From Arenibacter aquaticus (GTDB lineage: Bacteria > Bacteroidota > Bacteroidia > Flavobacteriales > Flavobacteriaceae), in NCBI RefSeq assembly GCF_003957295.1, contig NZ_RQPJ01000005.1:368282-432281 (forward strand): DNA of 64,000 nucleotides. Reading direction: 5' to 3'. The position numbers were made by a program, and so were the translations under genes. A model generated the notes under the pieces. The model ran no database searches and was not told the DNA's origin. It saw only the letters and a list, made by a program, of their open reading frames with translations. Positions 1 to 10,300 of the stretch are shown in pieces; within the stretch, counting starts at the first letter, position 1, and each line of letters opens with the position of its first letter.

Positions 1-252
1 TTGTTCGGTTTTCAGTTTGCAATAGGAAATATCCAAACACTTCCTAGCGACCTATTTAGTGGCAAGTCTGTTGGATCATTGGCCGGCTTAGGGGGTATGG
101 TAGGCGTGTTTTCTGTAATTATCATGAACTTCTTGGTTCCTGTAATTGCAAAAGTTTCCTACACACCAATTTTTATAGCCATTGCCATATTTGTGCCATT
201 GGGAGTTGGGTCTATATACTATTTCGCAAAAAATATTAAGTCAGTAGAATAA
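1..252 (+). CDS. MFS sugar transporter, C-terminal fragment
   Basis: The last ~83 residues of a hydrophobic carrier, with the 5' part outside the window. Two membrane segments are visible, followed by a short charged tail. The stretch GNIQTLPSDLF followed by a Gly-rich segment resembles the C-terminal half of MFS hexuronate/aldohexuronate (ExuT-like) carriers. An SDR gene resembling KduD follows after 30 bp on the same strand, which fits uptake and reduction of a uronate or keto-sugar. The family call rests on a short piece, so the substrate is inference. The first codon here is not the true start. Confidence 0.6.
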   Translation: MFGFQFAIGNIQTLPSDLFSGKSVGSLAGLGGMVGVFSVIIMNFLVPVIAKVSYTPIFIAIAIFVPLGVGSIYYFAKNIKSVE

Positions 253-282
253 TTAAATAATAATATAATTAAAATTAGAAAT

Positions 283-1047
283 ATGAGTAATTCAAACGGT
301 AAAGTAGCAATAATAACCGGAGCTACCGGAGGTATAGGTTTTGAAGTAGCAAAAAGATTGGGTAAAGACGGGTATACAGTAGTATTAAATGGTATTGATA
401 ACGAAGCAGGAGTTAAAAGGATAAAAGAGCTTACCGCAGATGGGATCAATGCCGAATATTATGGATTTGACGTGACAAAAGAAGAAGAAGTCACTAAAAA
501 CATCACCGCTATAGGGGAAAAGTATGGAAAAATTGATGTTCTTGTCAATAATGCCGGTGGATTGGGCGGAAGGTCCAGGTTTGAAGAAATGACAACGGAC
601 TTTTACCGCTTTGTGATGGCATTAAACCTTGATTCTGTTTTTTTCGCATCAAGAGCCGCTATTCCTTTTCTAAAAAAAGGGGAGCTTCCTACTATTATTA
701 ATTATACTTCAATTGCGGGTTGGAATGCCGGAGGTCCCGGAGCAGGGATCTATGGCACCTCCAAAGCAGGGGTGCATGCCATTACCAGGGCACTGGCAAA
801 AGATCTTGCCGAATATGGGATTAGGGTAAACGCCGTATCTCCTGGTACCATTGACACACCTTTCCACGCCCAGATAAAATCGACAAAACCAGAAGTATTT
901 GCTTCATGGAAAAACAACATTTTATTGGGCAGGTTGGGACAACCGGAGGAAGTTGCCTCTGTTATTTCGTTCCTAGCAGGTAAAGATGCGGCTTTCCTTA
1001 CTGCCGAAACCATCCAAATTGGAGGCGGACAAGGTTTGGGAATATAA
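283..1047 (+). CDS. SDR-family oxidoreductase (KduD/uronate-reductase-like)
   Basis: A classical short-chain dehydrogenase of 254 residues, the usual family length. The NAD(P)-binding motif TGATGGIG lies at residues 12-19, NNAG at 89-92, and the catalytic triad is S143, Y157, K161 within YGTSK. The C-terminus ends in the common 'IQIGGGQGL' type tail. It likely reduces or oxidises a hydroxyl of a sugar acid in the cytoplasm. Pairing with the upstream MFS carrier suggests catabolism of a uronate or 4-deoxy-keto-uronate. The start follows an AT-rich leader of about 30 bp, consistent with co-transcription. A glucose-1-dehydrogenase-like or other sugar SDR role cannot be excluded. Confidence 0.85.
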   Translation: MSNSNGKVAIITGATGGIGFEVAKRLGKDGYTVVLNGIDNEAGVKRIKELTADGINAEYYGFDVTKEEEVTKNITAIGEKYGKIDVLVNNAGGLGGRSRFEEMTTDFYRFVMALNLDSVFFASRAAIPFLKKGELPTIINYTSIAGWNAGGPGAGIYGTSKAGVHAITRALAKDLAEYGIRVNAVSPGTIDTPFHAQIKSTKPEVFASWKNNILLGRLGQPEEVASVISFLAGKDAAFLTAETIQIGGGQGLGI

Positions 1048-1074
1048 TAACACAGATAACTGTATGTGACATAG

Positions 1075-1131
1075 CAAATAGATTCCGGGAAATCCCGCCT
1101 CCCCCGAAAGGGACCTTTCCGGATCTATTTG
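1075..1131 (+). terminator. Long imperfect hairpin downstream of the SDR gene
   Basis: The arms CAAATAGATTCCGG-GAAA and TTTCCGGATCTATTTG pair over about 16 bp with a bulge, and TCCC/GGGA pair again inside. It lies 28 bp after the SDR stop and probably ends that transcript, although no T-run follows. The rest of 1132-1517 shows no gene or clear promoter. Confidence 0.5.
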
Positions 1132-1517
1132 TACTTACAACACACATACTTCCATATTGTATTAGGGACCTACAGTGTAAATAGATCGGCTACTCATCAA
1201 ATTCAACCGAATGTTACCCTACAAAGCCCTTAAACAACCAATAAATGTATATGGCAGCATATAAAGGAAAACAGGTATTTACCCCTTATAGTACGATTAG
1301 CTAAAAGACTTGGTAAAATTGTTTAACACAATACTACATAAAAATGGCAAACTTTGGGCATTACAGTCCAAAAGCTCGGGCCAGTGGTACTGCAATATAA
1401 TGTATTGGAACTCTCTCAAATAGAGGGCTAATAACCTATTACCTTACTAGGTCCTATTAAATAAAAGATACCTTTTACAAAAATTCAGGCTCCGGTTAAA
1501 AACCAAAAACAGCATTC

Positions 1518-2795
1518 ATGGAAAGTATAAGCACTAAAAAATCATTTTTTAAAAAGATTTTAGCCTTGATACTGGCATTTGGCCCAGGAATATTTGCCAT
1601 TGGATACACCATAGGAACGGGCAGTGTAACCTCCATGATAGTGGCTGGCAGCACTTATGGCATGCAGTTGCTATGGGTTTTACTATTAAGCTGTGTGTTC
1701 TCCGGCATTTTGATGTTTACTTATGGGCAATACGCCTTGGTCACCGGGGAAACTGCATTGTATGCGTTTAAAAAACACCTAAAATGGGGGAAAACAATTG
1801 CCATTCTAATAGTATTGGGCGTTTCCTTTGGGCAATGGAATTCCTTGATGGGTATCTTAGGGATTTCTGCCAATATTATCTACGAAATCTTCCTGATCTA
1901 TTTTCCCCAGATTCAGGGCTACAAATATGAAACGGTACTTATTGTAGCCATTGTGGTCATTGGCATTATGTACGCCCTATTGTGGGTTGGAAAATATACT
2001 TTCTTTGAAAAGATCTTGGTGGTTTTTGTAACCATTATGGGGCTATCGTTCATCATCTCACTATTTATGGTATATCCACTGCCAATTGAGGTGGCAAAAG
2101 GGCTTATCCCTTCCATACCCCAAGTGAAAGGAGGAAATATGATGGTCGCGGCGTTTGTAGGAACCACCATGGCCGCCGCCACCTTTCTCTCTAGGCCGCT
2201 ATTTGTAAAAGGAAAAGGTTGGAGTATAAATAATCTAAATCAACAAAAAAAGGATGCCATCACGGCTGCCTGTTTGGTATTTATCATCAGTGCATCGGTA
2301 ATGGCGGTTGCAAGTGGGGCCCTTTTTCACCAAGGTCAACCCGTTACAAAGGTTTTGGATATGGTAAATACATTGGAACCGGTTGCAGGAAAGTTTGCCT
2401 TGACACTATTCTTTTTTGGAACCTTGAGTGCCGGACTTTCCTCTATATTCCCATGTTTATTAATTGCCCCTATTTTACTGGCAGACTACCAATCCGGGGA
2501 ATTGGATACCACCTCCAAACAATTTAAGATCATAACAGCCCTAGCCTGTTTATTTGCTTTGATTGTCCCAATTTTTGGCGCCAACCCCATTGAAATGCAA
2601 ATTTTGTCCCAGGTTTTTAATGTGTTTGTCCTACCATTGGTCATTATAGGGATTATCTTGCTTATTAATAACAAAGAATTGGTGGGAAAATACAAGGCCA
2701 GTCTTTGGCTCAATATAGGCCTCATAACAGCCTTCTTCTTTTCATGTGTAATTTCCTATAATGGGATAATAGCCTTATTGGACTTTTTTGGTTAG
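1518..2795 (+). CDS. Nramp-fold transporter lacking the DPGN metal motif
   Basis: A 425-residue polytopic membrane protein with about 11 hydrophobic segments. Its first segment has the Nramp-like GPGIFAIGY start, and 'AGSTYGMQLLWVLLL' follows as in Nramp TM1-TM2. Where true Nramps carry the metal-binding DPGN, this protein reads IGTGS. The Asp and Asn ligands are therefore absent, and it may move something other than Mn/Fe, as seen in Nramp-related proteins. It converges on the SIS gene with only 11 bp between stops. It is preceded by a 470-bp gap, so it probably has its own promoter. The fold call is good; the substrate is unknown. Confidence 0.75.
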   Translation: MESISTKKSFFKKILALILAFGPGIFAIGYTIGTGSVTSMIVAGSTYGMQLLWVLLLSCVFSGILMFTYGQYALVTGETALYAFKKHLKWGKTIAILIVLGVSFGQWNSLMGILGISANIIYEIFLIYFPQIQGYKYETVLIVAIVVIGIMYALLWVGKYTFFEKILVVFVTIMGLSFIISLFMVYPLPIEVAKGLIPSIPQVKGGNMMVAAFVGTTMAAATFLSRPLFVKGKGWSINNLNQQKKDAITAACLVFIISASVMAVASGALFHQGQPVTKVLDMVNTLEPVAGKFALTLFFFGTLSAGLSSIFPCLLIAPILLADYQSGELDTTSKQFKIITALACLFALIVPIFGANPIEMQILSQVFNVFVLPLVIIGIILLINNKELVGKYKASLWLNIGLITAFFFSCVISYNGIIALLDFFG

Positions 2796-2806
2796 CACTT
2801 ATAACG

Positions 2807-3523
2807 CTATAGGTGTTTCACCCTAGATTCATATTTTTTATACAAGGCATCATTATCTGCCTCATCTATATTCTGACTTTGGAAAACTGAAACTTCTATC
2901 CCCTGCTCATTACATTTTTTAATGGCTTCGGTTGAAATGATGTTAACAATTATCATTCCCAGTACCGAAGAAGCCGGACCTATCATAAGCTTATTCGCCT
3001 CAATTATCCCATCACCGGATGGCACGCAGTTATCTATAACCAAATCTGCTATTTCAAACAATTTCTTGCCGCTTTCATGTCTGGATGCATATTTTTTGGA
3101 TTGTTCAAGGGATGTGATGGCTATAGTCTTTATACCCTCTTTTTTGGCCTTCATGGCCATTTCCAATGGCAGGGCATTCCTACCCGAGTTTGAAACTACG
3201 ATCAATACGTCTGAGGGCCTAAACTCATATTTGTTCCATAGTACTTCGGCAAGTCCGTTTAGTTGTTCTATTTCCGCCGAACGCCTGGCACCACCGGCCA
3301 TGAGTACCATATCATCCATGATGGCATTAACATTCGCAGGATTGGCAGCCCGTCCAAATAATTCCATTCCTATCATTTGGGAATGGCCGGTACCCATGGT
3401 GTGAATTATACCATCGTTCTTCATGACCTCTGCCAGCATTCCCGAGGCCCTTAGCAATTGATCCTCCTGATCTGTGGCCATCTTGTTTATCAACAACTTT
3501 ATTTTATCTAGATATTCAAACAT
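2807..3523 (-). CDS. SIS-domain phosphosugar-binding protein
   Basis: A 238-residue cytoplasmic protein with a SIS (sugar isomerase) fold, of the UPF0309 type. An N-terminal helix leads to 'MGTGHSQMIGMELFGRA' and then to 'VLIVVSNSGRNALPLEMAMKAKKEG', the typical SIS serine-rich phosphate-binding loop. 'CVPSGDGIIE' follows near residue 170. Such proteins bind or isomerise phosphorylated aminosugars or hexoses, or act as sensors, and no catalytic assignment is possible here. It is convergent with the Nramp-like gene and separated from the csp gene by 423 bp. Confidence 0.75.
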   Translation of the reverse strand: MFEYLDKIKLLINKMATDQEDQLLRASGMLAEVMKNDGIIHTMGTGHSQMIGMELFGRAANPANVNAIMDDMVLMAGGARRSAEIEQLNGLAEVLWNKYEFRPSDVLIVVSNSGRNALPLEMAMKAKKEGIKTIAITSLEQSKKYASRHESGKKLFEIADLVIDNCVPSGDGIIEANKLMIGPASSVLGMIIVNIISTEAIKKCNEQGIEVSVFQSQNIDEADNDALYKKYESRVKHL

Positions 3524-3592
3524 AGAAACTATTGCATTTAGTTAATGAAGGAAACCCTACGCATTACTATATGCATGTGCTAGCACGTCTAA

Positions 3593-3681
3593 CAACAATG
3601 CCCACCAATGTTTCCAAAATCCAATATAAAGAATAAAATCATAGCCCCGTGAAGATATAAAACTACATGGGCACATTGTTG
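3593..3681. repeat. Inverted repeat upstream of the SIS gene
   Basis: CAACAATGCCCA at 3593-3604 faces TGGGCACATTGTTG at 3668-3681, complementary except for a two-base insertion, around a ~63-base loop. A perfect 10-bp palindrome, GTGCTAGCAC, sits at 3577-3586, about 55 bp upstream of the SIS start. A regulatory role is possible but unproven. Confidence 0.35.
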
Positions 3682-3808
3682 AGCCATAATTTCTAACTAT
3701 AAAACTTAATGAATAACATTAAAACCTAAAGCAAATACTGCCTTCTACAAGCAACCTAACCTAAGGCCAAGGCATTGAACCTCCCCATGGCCAGGGCATT
3801 GAACCGGA

Positions 3809-3887
3809 AACCCCGCCAAAAGGCGGGGTTCGTTCGTCCATCGTATTTCAATGCGCCTACGGCTTTTGAAATACGGGTCTCACGAAC
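3809..3887. repeat. Nested hairpins between csp and the SIS gene
   Basis: A perfect 9-bp stem AACCCCGCC/GGCGGGGTT with an AAAA loop (3809-3830) is followed by a perfect 10-bp inverted repeat CGTATTTCAA/TTGAAATACG (3842-3851 and 3866-3875). GTTCGT at 3828-3833 and ACGAAC at 3882-3887 can enclose the second hairpin. Just upstream, two near-identical copies of GGCCARGGCATTGAACC lie at about 3762-3805. No gene is visible in 3524-3946. Confidence 0.55.
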
Positions 3888-3889
3888 AT

Positions 3890-3917
3890 AAAAAAAGGAC
3901 CTATCAATTGATAGGCC
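3890..3917 (-). terminator. Rho-independent terminator of the csp gene
   Basis: The perfect 16-bp palindrome CCTATCAATTGATAGG (3900-3915) is followed, on the minus strand, by a run of seven T residues. It lies about 30 bp after the csp stop. Confidence 0.8.
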
Positions 3918-3946
3918 CCAGGTCATAAGAATTTTAAAAGTATATA

Positions 3947-4138
3947 TTAAATAACTTTCACGTTCACGGCGTTTAATCCTTTTTTTCCTTCTTTAAGTTC
4001 AAATTCGACCTCATCGCCTTCACGAATTTCGTCGATTAAACCGGAGATGTGCACAAAATGTTCCTTCTCTGAACCTTCTTCGATGATGAATCCAAATCCT
4101 TTGGCATCGTTGAAAAATTTTACTGTTCCTTTACCCAT
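3947..4138 (-). CDS. Cold-shock-domain RNA chaperone
   Basis: A complete single-domain cold-shock protein of 63 residues. RNP1 appears as KGFGFI (residues 13-18) and RNP2 as HFVHISG (27-33), the aromatic surface that binds single-stranded RNA/DNA. The acidic C-terminal half ends in 'GLNAVNVKVI', as in CspA-type proteins. It likely melts mRNA secondary structure in the cytoplasm. It has its own canonical promoter and terminator, so it is monocistronic. Confidence 0.95.
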   Translation of the reverse strand: MGKGTVKFFNDAKGFGFIIEEGSEKEHFVHISGLIDEIREGDEVEFELKEGKKGLNAVNVKVI

Positions 4139-4167
4139 TACTAAAATTTAAATTAATGATTACAAAT

Positions 4168-4197
4168 CAAATATAGCCCCAAAAGTTTGAAACACAA
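4168..4197 (-). promoter_or_regulatory. Bacteroidota-type promoter of the csp gene
   Basis: On the minus strand TTG is followed after exactly 19 bases by TATATTTG, matching the flavobacterial consensus TTG-N(17-23)-TAnnTTTG. The -7 box ends 30 bp upstream of the csp ATG. Confidence 0.75.
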
Positions 4198-4247
4198 TTA
4201 CTTAAAGTAAACATTTTTTTTCGGATTTAACCATAATGTCATTATGA

Positions 4248-5330
4248 TCATTTTATTTCCATTTTAGAAATTACAAATTCTACACGCCTATTTTGGGCCC
4301 TTCCCGTTGCTTCCTTATTGTTGGCAATGGGCATCATATCTGCGTAACCGTTATACAGTACCCTATCTTTGGGCATTCCCAATTTTATGAGCTGGTCGGC
4401 TACGGCCTTTGCTCTTTTTACGGAAAGATTTTTATTATATGTGGTTGTTCCCAAGCCATCCGTATAGCCATTTATCTCAATCTTTAAATTACTATCCAAT
4501 TTCAGGTATTTATAGACCCGGGCTATCTCCCTTAACCCTTTACTGTCTATATAAAACTCATCAAAATTAAAAAGCACATTCTCAAAAACGTGGGTTTCGT
4601 TCAGAGTAAAGGTTTGGGTACCTTCTCCAACATAAACCATATCCAAAAAATAGTAGGCTCCCTTAATGACTCTTTCTTTAACCAATTTTTGTCTTCTGGT
4701 GGCTGCATTATTCTTAAAATTGCCAATGGTTATAAATTGCTCACCTCCTTTGGCTATAAAGGTGGTTGAAATCTTGACCCAAGCGTCTTCATTGGTTATA
4801 AACCCATCCCCTTCTATGGGAATGTAAGTAACCGCATTTTCCTTAACCTTGGAAAGCTGGTATTTTGTAAGTGCTTTTTTTATTCTTAAGTCCAGGGGTT
4901 TTGCGGACAGTAGCACATCAAAATCCCGTATGGCATAGTCAGAATTCTCAGCTAGGCTTATGTAAAAAGACAGGGTATAATTAAGGTCCTTTTCCAAAGG
5001 CCATTTAAGCTCGCCCTGAACATATTCCCTATAATCGGCAGGGGCGTACATATAAAACCCTACATATCCGTTGCCAAATTTTGACCCCTGATTTCCCATA
5101 AAATTCTGGGGCACGCCCATAGAAAGGCTACAAGTATTAAAATAATCTGTAGTACCCTTGGTGGGAGCAGACCAATAGGTAAGGTCTTCTCCAAAATTCC
5201 CAAGCTGAGCGGGACATTCCAAAAAAGACTCAAAACTTGGGTTTTCCACCAAGTTTTGGGATACACTTATCATGGTACAGCCCAAGAAGATAAAACAAAT
5301 AATATGCCTAATGGTATGCATTGAAACCAT
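4248..5330 (-). CDS. OmpA-family outer-membrane/peptidoglycan-anchoring protein
   Basis: A 360-residue exported protein. A signal peptide ends near 'MISVSQN' (residues 1-25). A Bacteroidota-specific N-terminal region, beginning NLVENPSFE, is followed from about residue 245 by an OmpA peptidoglycan-binding domain. That domain has the signatures 'INGYTDGLGT', 'NLSVKRAKAVADQLI' and 'ATGRAQNRRVEFVI'. It probably tethers the outer membrane to the murein. Start choice is uncertain, because a second Met lies three codons in, at 5321. No partner gene is adjacent. Gliding or secretion-associated OmpA proteins of Flavobacteriia are a possible alternative context. Confidence 0.85.
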   Translation of the reverse strand: MVSMHTIRHIICFIFLGCTMISVSQNLVENPSFESFLECPAQLGNFGEDLTYWSAPTKGTTDYFNTCSLSMGVPQNFMGNQGSKFGNGYVGFYMYAPADYREYVQGELKWPLEKDLNYTLSFYISLAENSDYAIRDFDVLLSAKPLDLRIKKALTKYQLSKVKENAVTYIPIEGDGFITNEDAWVKISTTFIAKGGEQFITIGNFKNNAATRRQKLVKERVIKGAYYFLDMVYVGEGTQTFTLNETHVFENVLFNFDEFYIDSKGLREIARVYKYLKLDSNLKIEINGYTDGLGTTTYNKNLSVKRAKAVADQLIKLGMPKDRVLYNGYADMMPIANNKEATGRAQNRRVEFVISKMEIK

Positions 5331-5547
5331 ATAAAGGTTTTTAAATCCCTAAAATACAGAATTCTACCCATAGCAATAATGAGACAAAGCTCCATTACCA
5401 AAGTAGGTACAGAAAACCTAATGGCGTACTATGAAGTGGACTACAGTACAATAAAGTAATCTATATTGGGTCTGGCCCAATACTGACCCCTGCCCTACTA
5501 TGCATCGCCTACTTGGGACCTAAACTACCCTTAGTATTATAAACCTC

Positions 5548-7299
5548 TTACAGATCAAATTTATAGGTAACTCCGGCCAAAACCTGAAAGCCCTGAACCC
5601 TATAATTGTTCCATTTCATATAGTTCTGGTTGGCTATATTATTAGCTCTTGCAAAAATGGATAGTTGATCGTCAAATCGGTAACCAATATGTGCATTGGC
5701 ATCAAAATAACTTTTTAAAGTTACTGGGGTCATTGTAAAATCTTCTGGTAATGTCCCCGGCGAAGCAATTGTTTCCAAATCATCGCGCTCACCTACATAA
5801 AAAAGATTAGCTCCCATAAACCATTGCTCCCCAATTTGATAATCCAAGAAGGTAGAAGCGGTAAGTCCCGGCAAATTCCAAGCAGGGTTATCGGTTTCCG
5901 TGTCGTAATCGTACACCTGGGCATTGACACCCAAACTAAAATTGCGATTTATGTCTATATTAATTTCCCCAAAAACACCCAAGGTTTTTACGTCATCATA
6001 AAAAACCTGAAAACTATTGCCGTAGTAATATCCTTTGTCATCTGTTCTTGTAGTGTTTTCCGGATTAAGCATAAAGAGTGGTTTTCTATTCTCGGCCTTA
6101 TAAGATCCTTTAACATTGTAGCTCAGATTTGGCAGTAATTGCCCTTTTAATCCAATATAACCATCGTATTGCTGATCTGTAGGCTGAAGGTCCAAGGTGG
6201 GTGACACATACGGATTCTCCTCTACAAAACTGTAGAACGAATTTTGTTTCAACTCCCCTTCAATTCCCCCATAGGCAACAGCTACCTCGTCTAACAAACG
6301 ATAGGATGCCGTTACCTTGGGGTAAATATAGAAGTTGCCCTCACTATTCTCTAAATCCATGCCATAGACCAAATTCACCCCTAGATTAAGGCTTAGATTA
6401 TCCCTTAAAATTTTAATATTGGGGTTAATTCCCGCCTGTAGGTGTGCATAGTCTATTCCTGGCAAATTGGATTCATTGCTCACCTCACTGTTTTTAAACT
6501 GCCCCCCAAGATAGTCTATCTTGGTCTTCACTGTCAACAGCTCATCGGACAGGGGAACCTCAATAGTAGGTTCCAACACTGCCCTGTTCTCTCCAGATTT
6601 AGTTGCATCCCAAAATCGCCTAAACAAGAGGTTGGCTCCTTTAAAAAAAGAATCCTCCAGACTTATAAAAGCGCCTGCATAGGCATTAAAATAATTCTGT
6701 TTTTCATCTATACCGTTTACCACTTCCTCTGTATAGTATCCATTGGGAATCCCGTACCAATTATACAATTGATGCTGTCCCCCAATATGGGCTCCCCAAC
6801 TTAAATCCCTATCCTTTTTGGAGTAATTCGCCTCCAATTTCGTATTGTAGAATACGTTGTCCAAGGCAGTCCCATCTATTTCCCCTCTCGAAGAATGGTG
6901 ATTTAGGCTAATATCCAGTCGCTCATCCCTATTGATAGCGCTACTGGTGTAAAAATCTACCAAGGCATTGTTATAGTTGCCCAACCCTACCGATGCATAG
7001 GTATTGTACAATTTTGCCGGAGGTGTTTTTTCTACCCCTGAAGCCTTGCCCTTTGCAGGGGTAAATGTGGAGGCTACCGGCACAGAAAATATACTGTAGG
7101 TTATTGGCTTTTTTTGCAATACTATGGAATCATTAAGGCTAGGAAGGGACTTCACCTTAAAGGCATCCGATATGGTTGGGCTATAGGCCTTAACTACCGT
7201 GACGGTTTCCGTACCAATATCTTTTTTATCGTCCTGTGCTGTTGTGGTCTGTACAAAACCAACAATAGCGAATATGAATACTGTGATGTACTTGTGCAT
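5548..7299 (-). CDS. Outer-membrane beta-barrel protein (TonB-receptor-like, no plug)
   Basis: About 583 residues from the preferred start at 7299 (MHKYITV), which gives a clean signal peptide ending near 'QTTTAQ'; an upstream in-frame start at 7317 is less likely. The rest is rich in alternating aromatic strands ending in 'AGVTYKFDL', typical of a barrel resembling the C-terminal part of TonB-dependent receptors. No plug domain is visible. It follows the 1007-residue TPR gene by 25 bp on the same strand and is almost certainly co-transcribed. The pair may form an outer-membrane assembly or transport unit; the substrate is unknown. Confidence 0.8.
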   Translation of the reverse strand: MHKYITVFIFAIVGFVQTTTAQDDKKDIGTETVTVVKAYSPTISDAFKVKSLPSLNDSIVLQKKPITYSIFSVPVASTFTPAKGKASGVEKTPPAKLYNTYASVGLGNYNNALVDFYTSSAINRDERLDISLNHHSSRGEIDGTALDNVFYNTKLEANYSKKDRDLSWGAHIGGQHQLYNWYGIPNGYYTEEVVNGIDEKQNYFNAYAGAFISLEDSFFKGANLLFRRFWDATKSGENRAVLEPTIEVPLSDELLTVKTKIDYLGGQFKNSEVSNESNLPGIDYAHLQAGINPNIKILRDNLSLNLGVNLVYGMDLENSEGNFYIYPKVTASYRLLDEVAVAYGGIEGELKQNSFYSFVEENPYVSPTLDLQPTDQQYDGYIGLKGQLLPNLSYNVKGSYKAENRKPLFMLNPENTTRTDDKGYYYGNSFQVFYDDVKTLGVFGEINIDINRNFSLGVNAQVYDYDTETDNPAWNLPGLTASTFLDYQIGEQWFMGANLFYVGERDDLETIASPGTLPEDFTMTPVTLKSYFDANAHIGYRFDDQLSIFARANNIANQNYMKWNNYRVQGFQVLAGVTYKFDL

Positions 7300-7324
7300 A
7301 TAATGTTCTTTTTGCAAGGTATTT

Positions 7325-10300
7325 TTAATTTCCTTCTGGATTAATAGAGGAATTGCTCTGAGCTTCTTTTGCCTTTATTATGGCCGATTCCTGTTTGGCC
7401 TGTTCAACAATACCGGGATAATCTCCAAAATTAGCTATTACACTATCCAAGATATAGGTGGCCTGAAAAGCATCTCCCAAGGCATAAAAGTTTTTGGCCA
7501 TAATAATAAGGCCCTTGGCACTCCATTCCTTGTACCCGGCATAATCCTTGGCCAATTTTTGGACCGAAGTGTTGGAAGCCTCATAATTATTTGCCTTGTT
7601 TTTAAAATAGGCGTCGTAATAAAGGGCTTCGGCCGCCAATTCGCCTGTGGCAATTTTTAAAACTTCGGCATAAGCCTTCTCTGCCCTATTTTCATCATTG
7701 GTTTTTATGGCCGATCTGGCAATCATAATGTGGGCATCACTCTTTATACGGTTGTCTATTTTAGGTGAAGACAGCACCTTACCCGCATATTCAATGGTCC
7801 TAGCATAATTGGACTGCTCATAATACCCCTTCATAAGGTTAGATTGTGCAAAGGTGATGTTCTGTTGAATTTCCGCTTTGGACTCCAATTCTTCCAAATA
7901 GGGAATGGCTGCTACATAATTGTTTTTACCTACATAAATCTCACAAACCCTTGTAAGGGCCTGTTCGGCATATTCATTATTCCCTTTGGAAGCCACATTT
8001 TTAAAATAGGGCAAGGCCTTTTCTTTCTGGTCTTTAGCAAAATACAGCTGCGCCAAATTAAAGTTGGCCTGTAGGGCATTCATCCCGTTGGGGAATTCTT
8101 TCAGATAACGTTCATACCCCCTTATGGCAGCCTCGGAATTACCTTCAATATATTGTTTATCGGCCGACTCGTAGGTGGCGTTATCCAGTTCGGTATCAGT
8201 GACCTCCACAAAATCCAAACCTTTTACCCACTGTGCATACTCGTTGACCCTTCCAAGGTCTACATAAATAAGTTTGGCAGTGGTAACGGCCTGCATGGCC
8301 TCCTGTGAGTTGGGATAGTCCCTCACCACAGTCTTAAATTTGCCCAGGGCCTGTTCGTTCCTATTGGCATTGTAATGTACCAGGCCTTGACGCATCATGG
8401 CTTGGGGCACCAAGGAACTACCTCTATAGCTTTGTATCAATTCATCGTACAACTGCAATCCCCGTTCCGTGTTATTGGCCTTCACATAGGAATTAGCCAG
8501 CTCAAACAAGGCATCATCCTTAAGCGTAGATTTTGGGTATCTGGACACAAAATTGGAAAGCTCCTCGATCTTGGTGGCACTACGATCTACAAATCCATAA
8601 CTCATGGCCTTTTGATAGGCTGCATAATCGCTATCGGGGCTTTTACGGGCTATAGCCTTGTTATAGGTCTCTATAGCTGGCCAATATTTTCTGCTTACAA
8701 AATAACTATCGCCCAAACGCAAGTAGGCATCATCCAATTTCACTGCATCGCTGCTACCGCTTTCCAAATAACTGGCAAAGGAAGATATGGCATTGGAATA
8801 ATCTTTTAATTTGAAATAAGCGTAGGCCAAGTTGTAATACAATTCCTTGAATTCTGTGGTAGCCCTAGCTCTTGGATTTCCTTTAAACTGAAGGTAACCG
8901 GCTACCGCCTCCTCAAAATGGTTCAGGGCGTAATCTGCCTCTGCCTTCCAATAACTGGCTCTTGCCTCAAAGAAAGAATCTTCGGCATTGTTCAAGGATT
9001 TTTGAAAAACATTGGAAGCCTCCTCATAATTTGCTTCCAAGAACAATTCCACTCCTCTGTAGAACGCTACCTTTTGGTAGGTGGCCTTAGAGGCAAAATT
9101 TTTGTTATTCTCCAATAGCGTCATGGCTCCGGCAAAATTCTTGGAAGTAATATAGGAATCTACCAAGAGATTCTGGATCTCCTCTTTATGATCGTCATTG
9201 GGATATCGTTCCAAATAGTTGGTCATCACCTGTGGTACAGGTTCGTAGGCATTGCCTATTTCATAGCTTAGACGTGCATAATTTAGATAGGCATCTTTTT
9301 GAATTTCCGTATTAAAATCCATTTGGGATGCGTTTCTAAAGGCATTTAAGGCCTCCTGTTTTTTATCTAATTTAAGGTAACATTCCGCTAAATGATAATA
9401 GGCATTTTGGGAAACACTGTTATTGCCATCTATTATTTTATTAAACTGTTGTACCCCATTGGCATAATCGCCTTGCATATAATAGGAATAGCCCAATAGA
9501 TAATAATCCGTGTTGCTCCATTTTCCTCTTTTACCCTTATATTCCTTTAAGTAAGGAATGGCATTGGCATATTGTTTTAAATTGAAATAGCTTTCGCCAA
9601 TAATTTTATTGAGTTCCGATATTTCATAACGATCAGACTTGGGCAGTTGTTTTTTGGCCAGTGCTATGGCTTCTTCAAACTTCCCCAGTTTAAAATTCAT
9701 ATCTGCCTGATAGTAGGACAACTTTTCCTCTAACAACTCTTGATCGGCAATTTGATCAAAACGCTGATTGGCCTGGGCATAGTCATCTTGCTGGTAAGCA
9801 ATATAACCCAGATAATATTTGGCTTGGGAGCCATAGGTTGTAGATGTGGTTACCTGGTTAAGGTATCGTTCTGCCTCCTTGGGCTTGTTAGATGAGAATA
9901 AGGCATACCCGTTATTAAAATTAAACCGCTCCTTATCCTTTCTGGACATGGAACTTTGGTCTACCTTTTTGTACCATTTTAAGGCATAGGGGTATTTACC
10001 GGTTTCAAAATAATAGTCGGCCACATCCAAATAGGCAGAATTGCGTTTGGTAGAGGTTGGATAGTGCTCCACAAAATCTTCCATCATCCTATCTGCCCCC
10101 AACTGATTTAGGCGAATGGCCGCATTGGCGGCGTAATAAGCACTATTGGCCTGGGTCTCTTCATCCCTAGTGTTGTTTTTTACTTTCTCAAAGATTGTTT
10201 GGGCTGCTTGATACTGCTTATTATTATACAATGCCAAGGCCTCTTGATAGTCCTTCTGGTCATGCGTATAAATCTTGGTTTCCTGGGCCGATACAAAAAA

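Noticed and set aside
2922..3404. A 160-residue open frame opposite the SIS gene
   Set aside because: It is a shadow of the SIS gene: no domain, no start signal, and Ser/Ile-rich composition typical of antisense frames.
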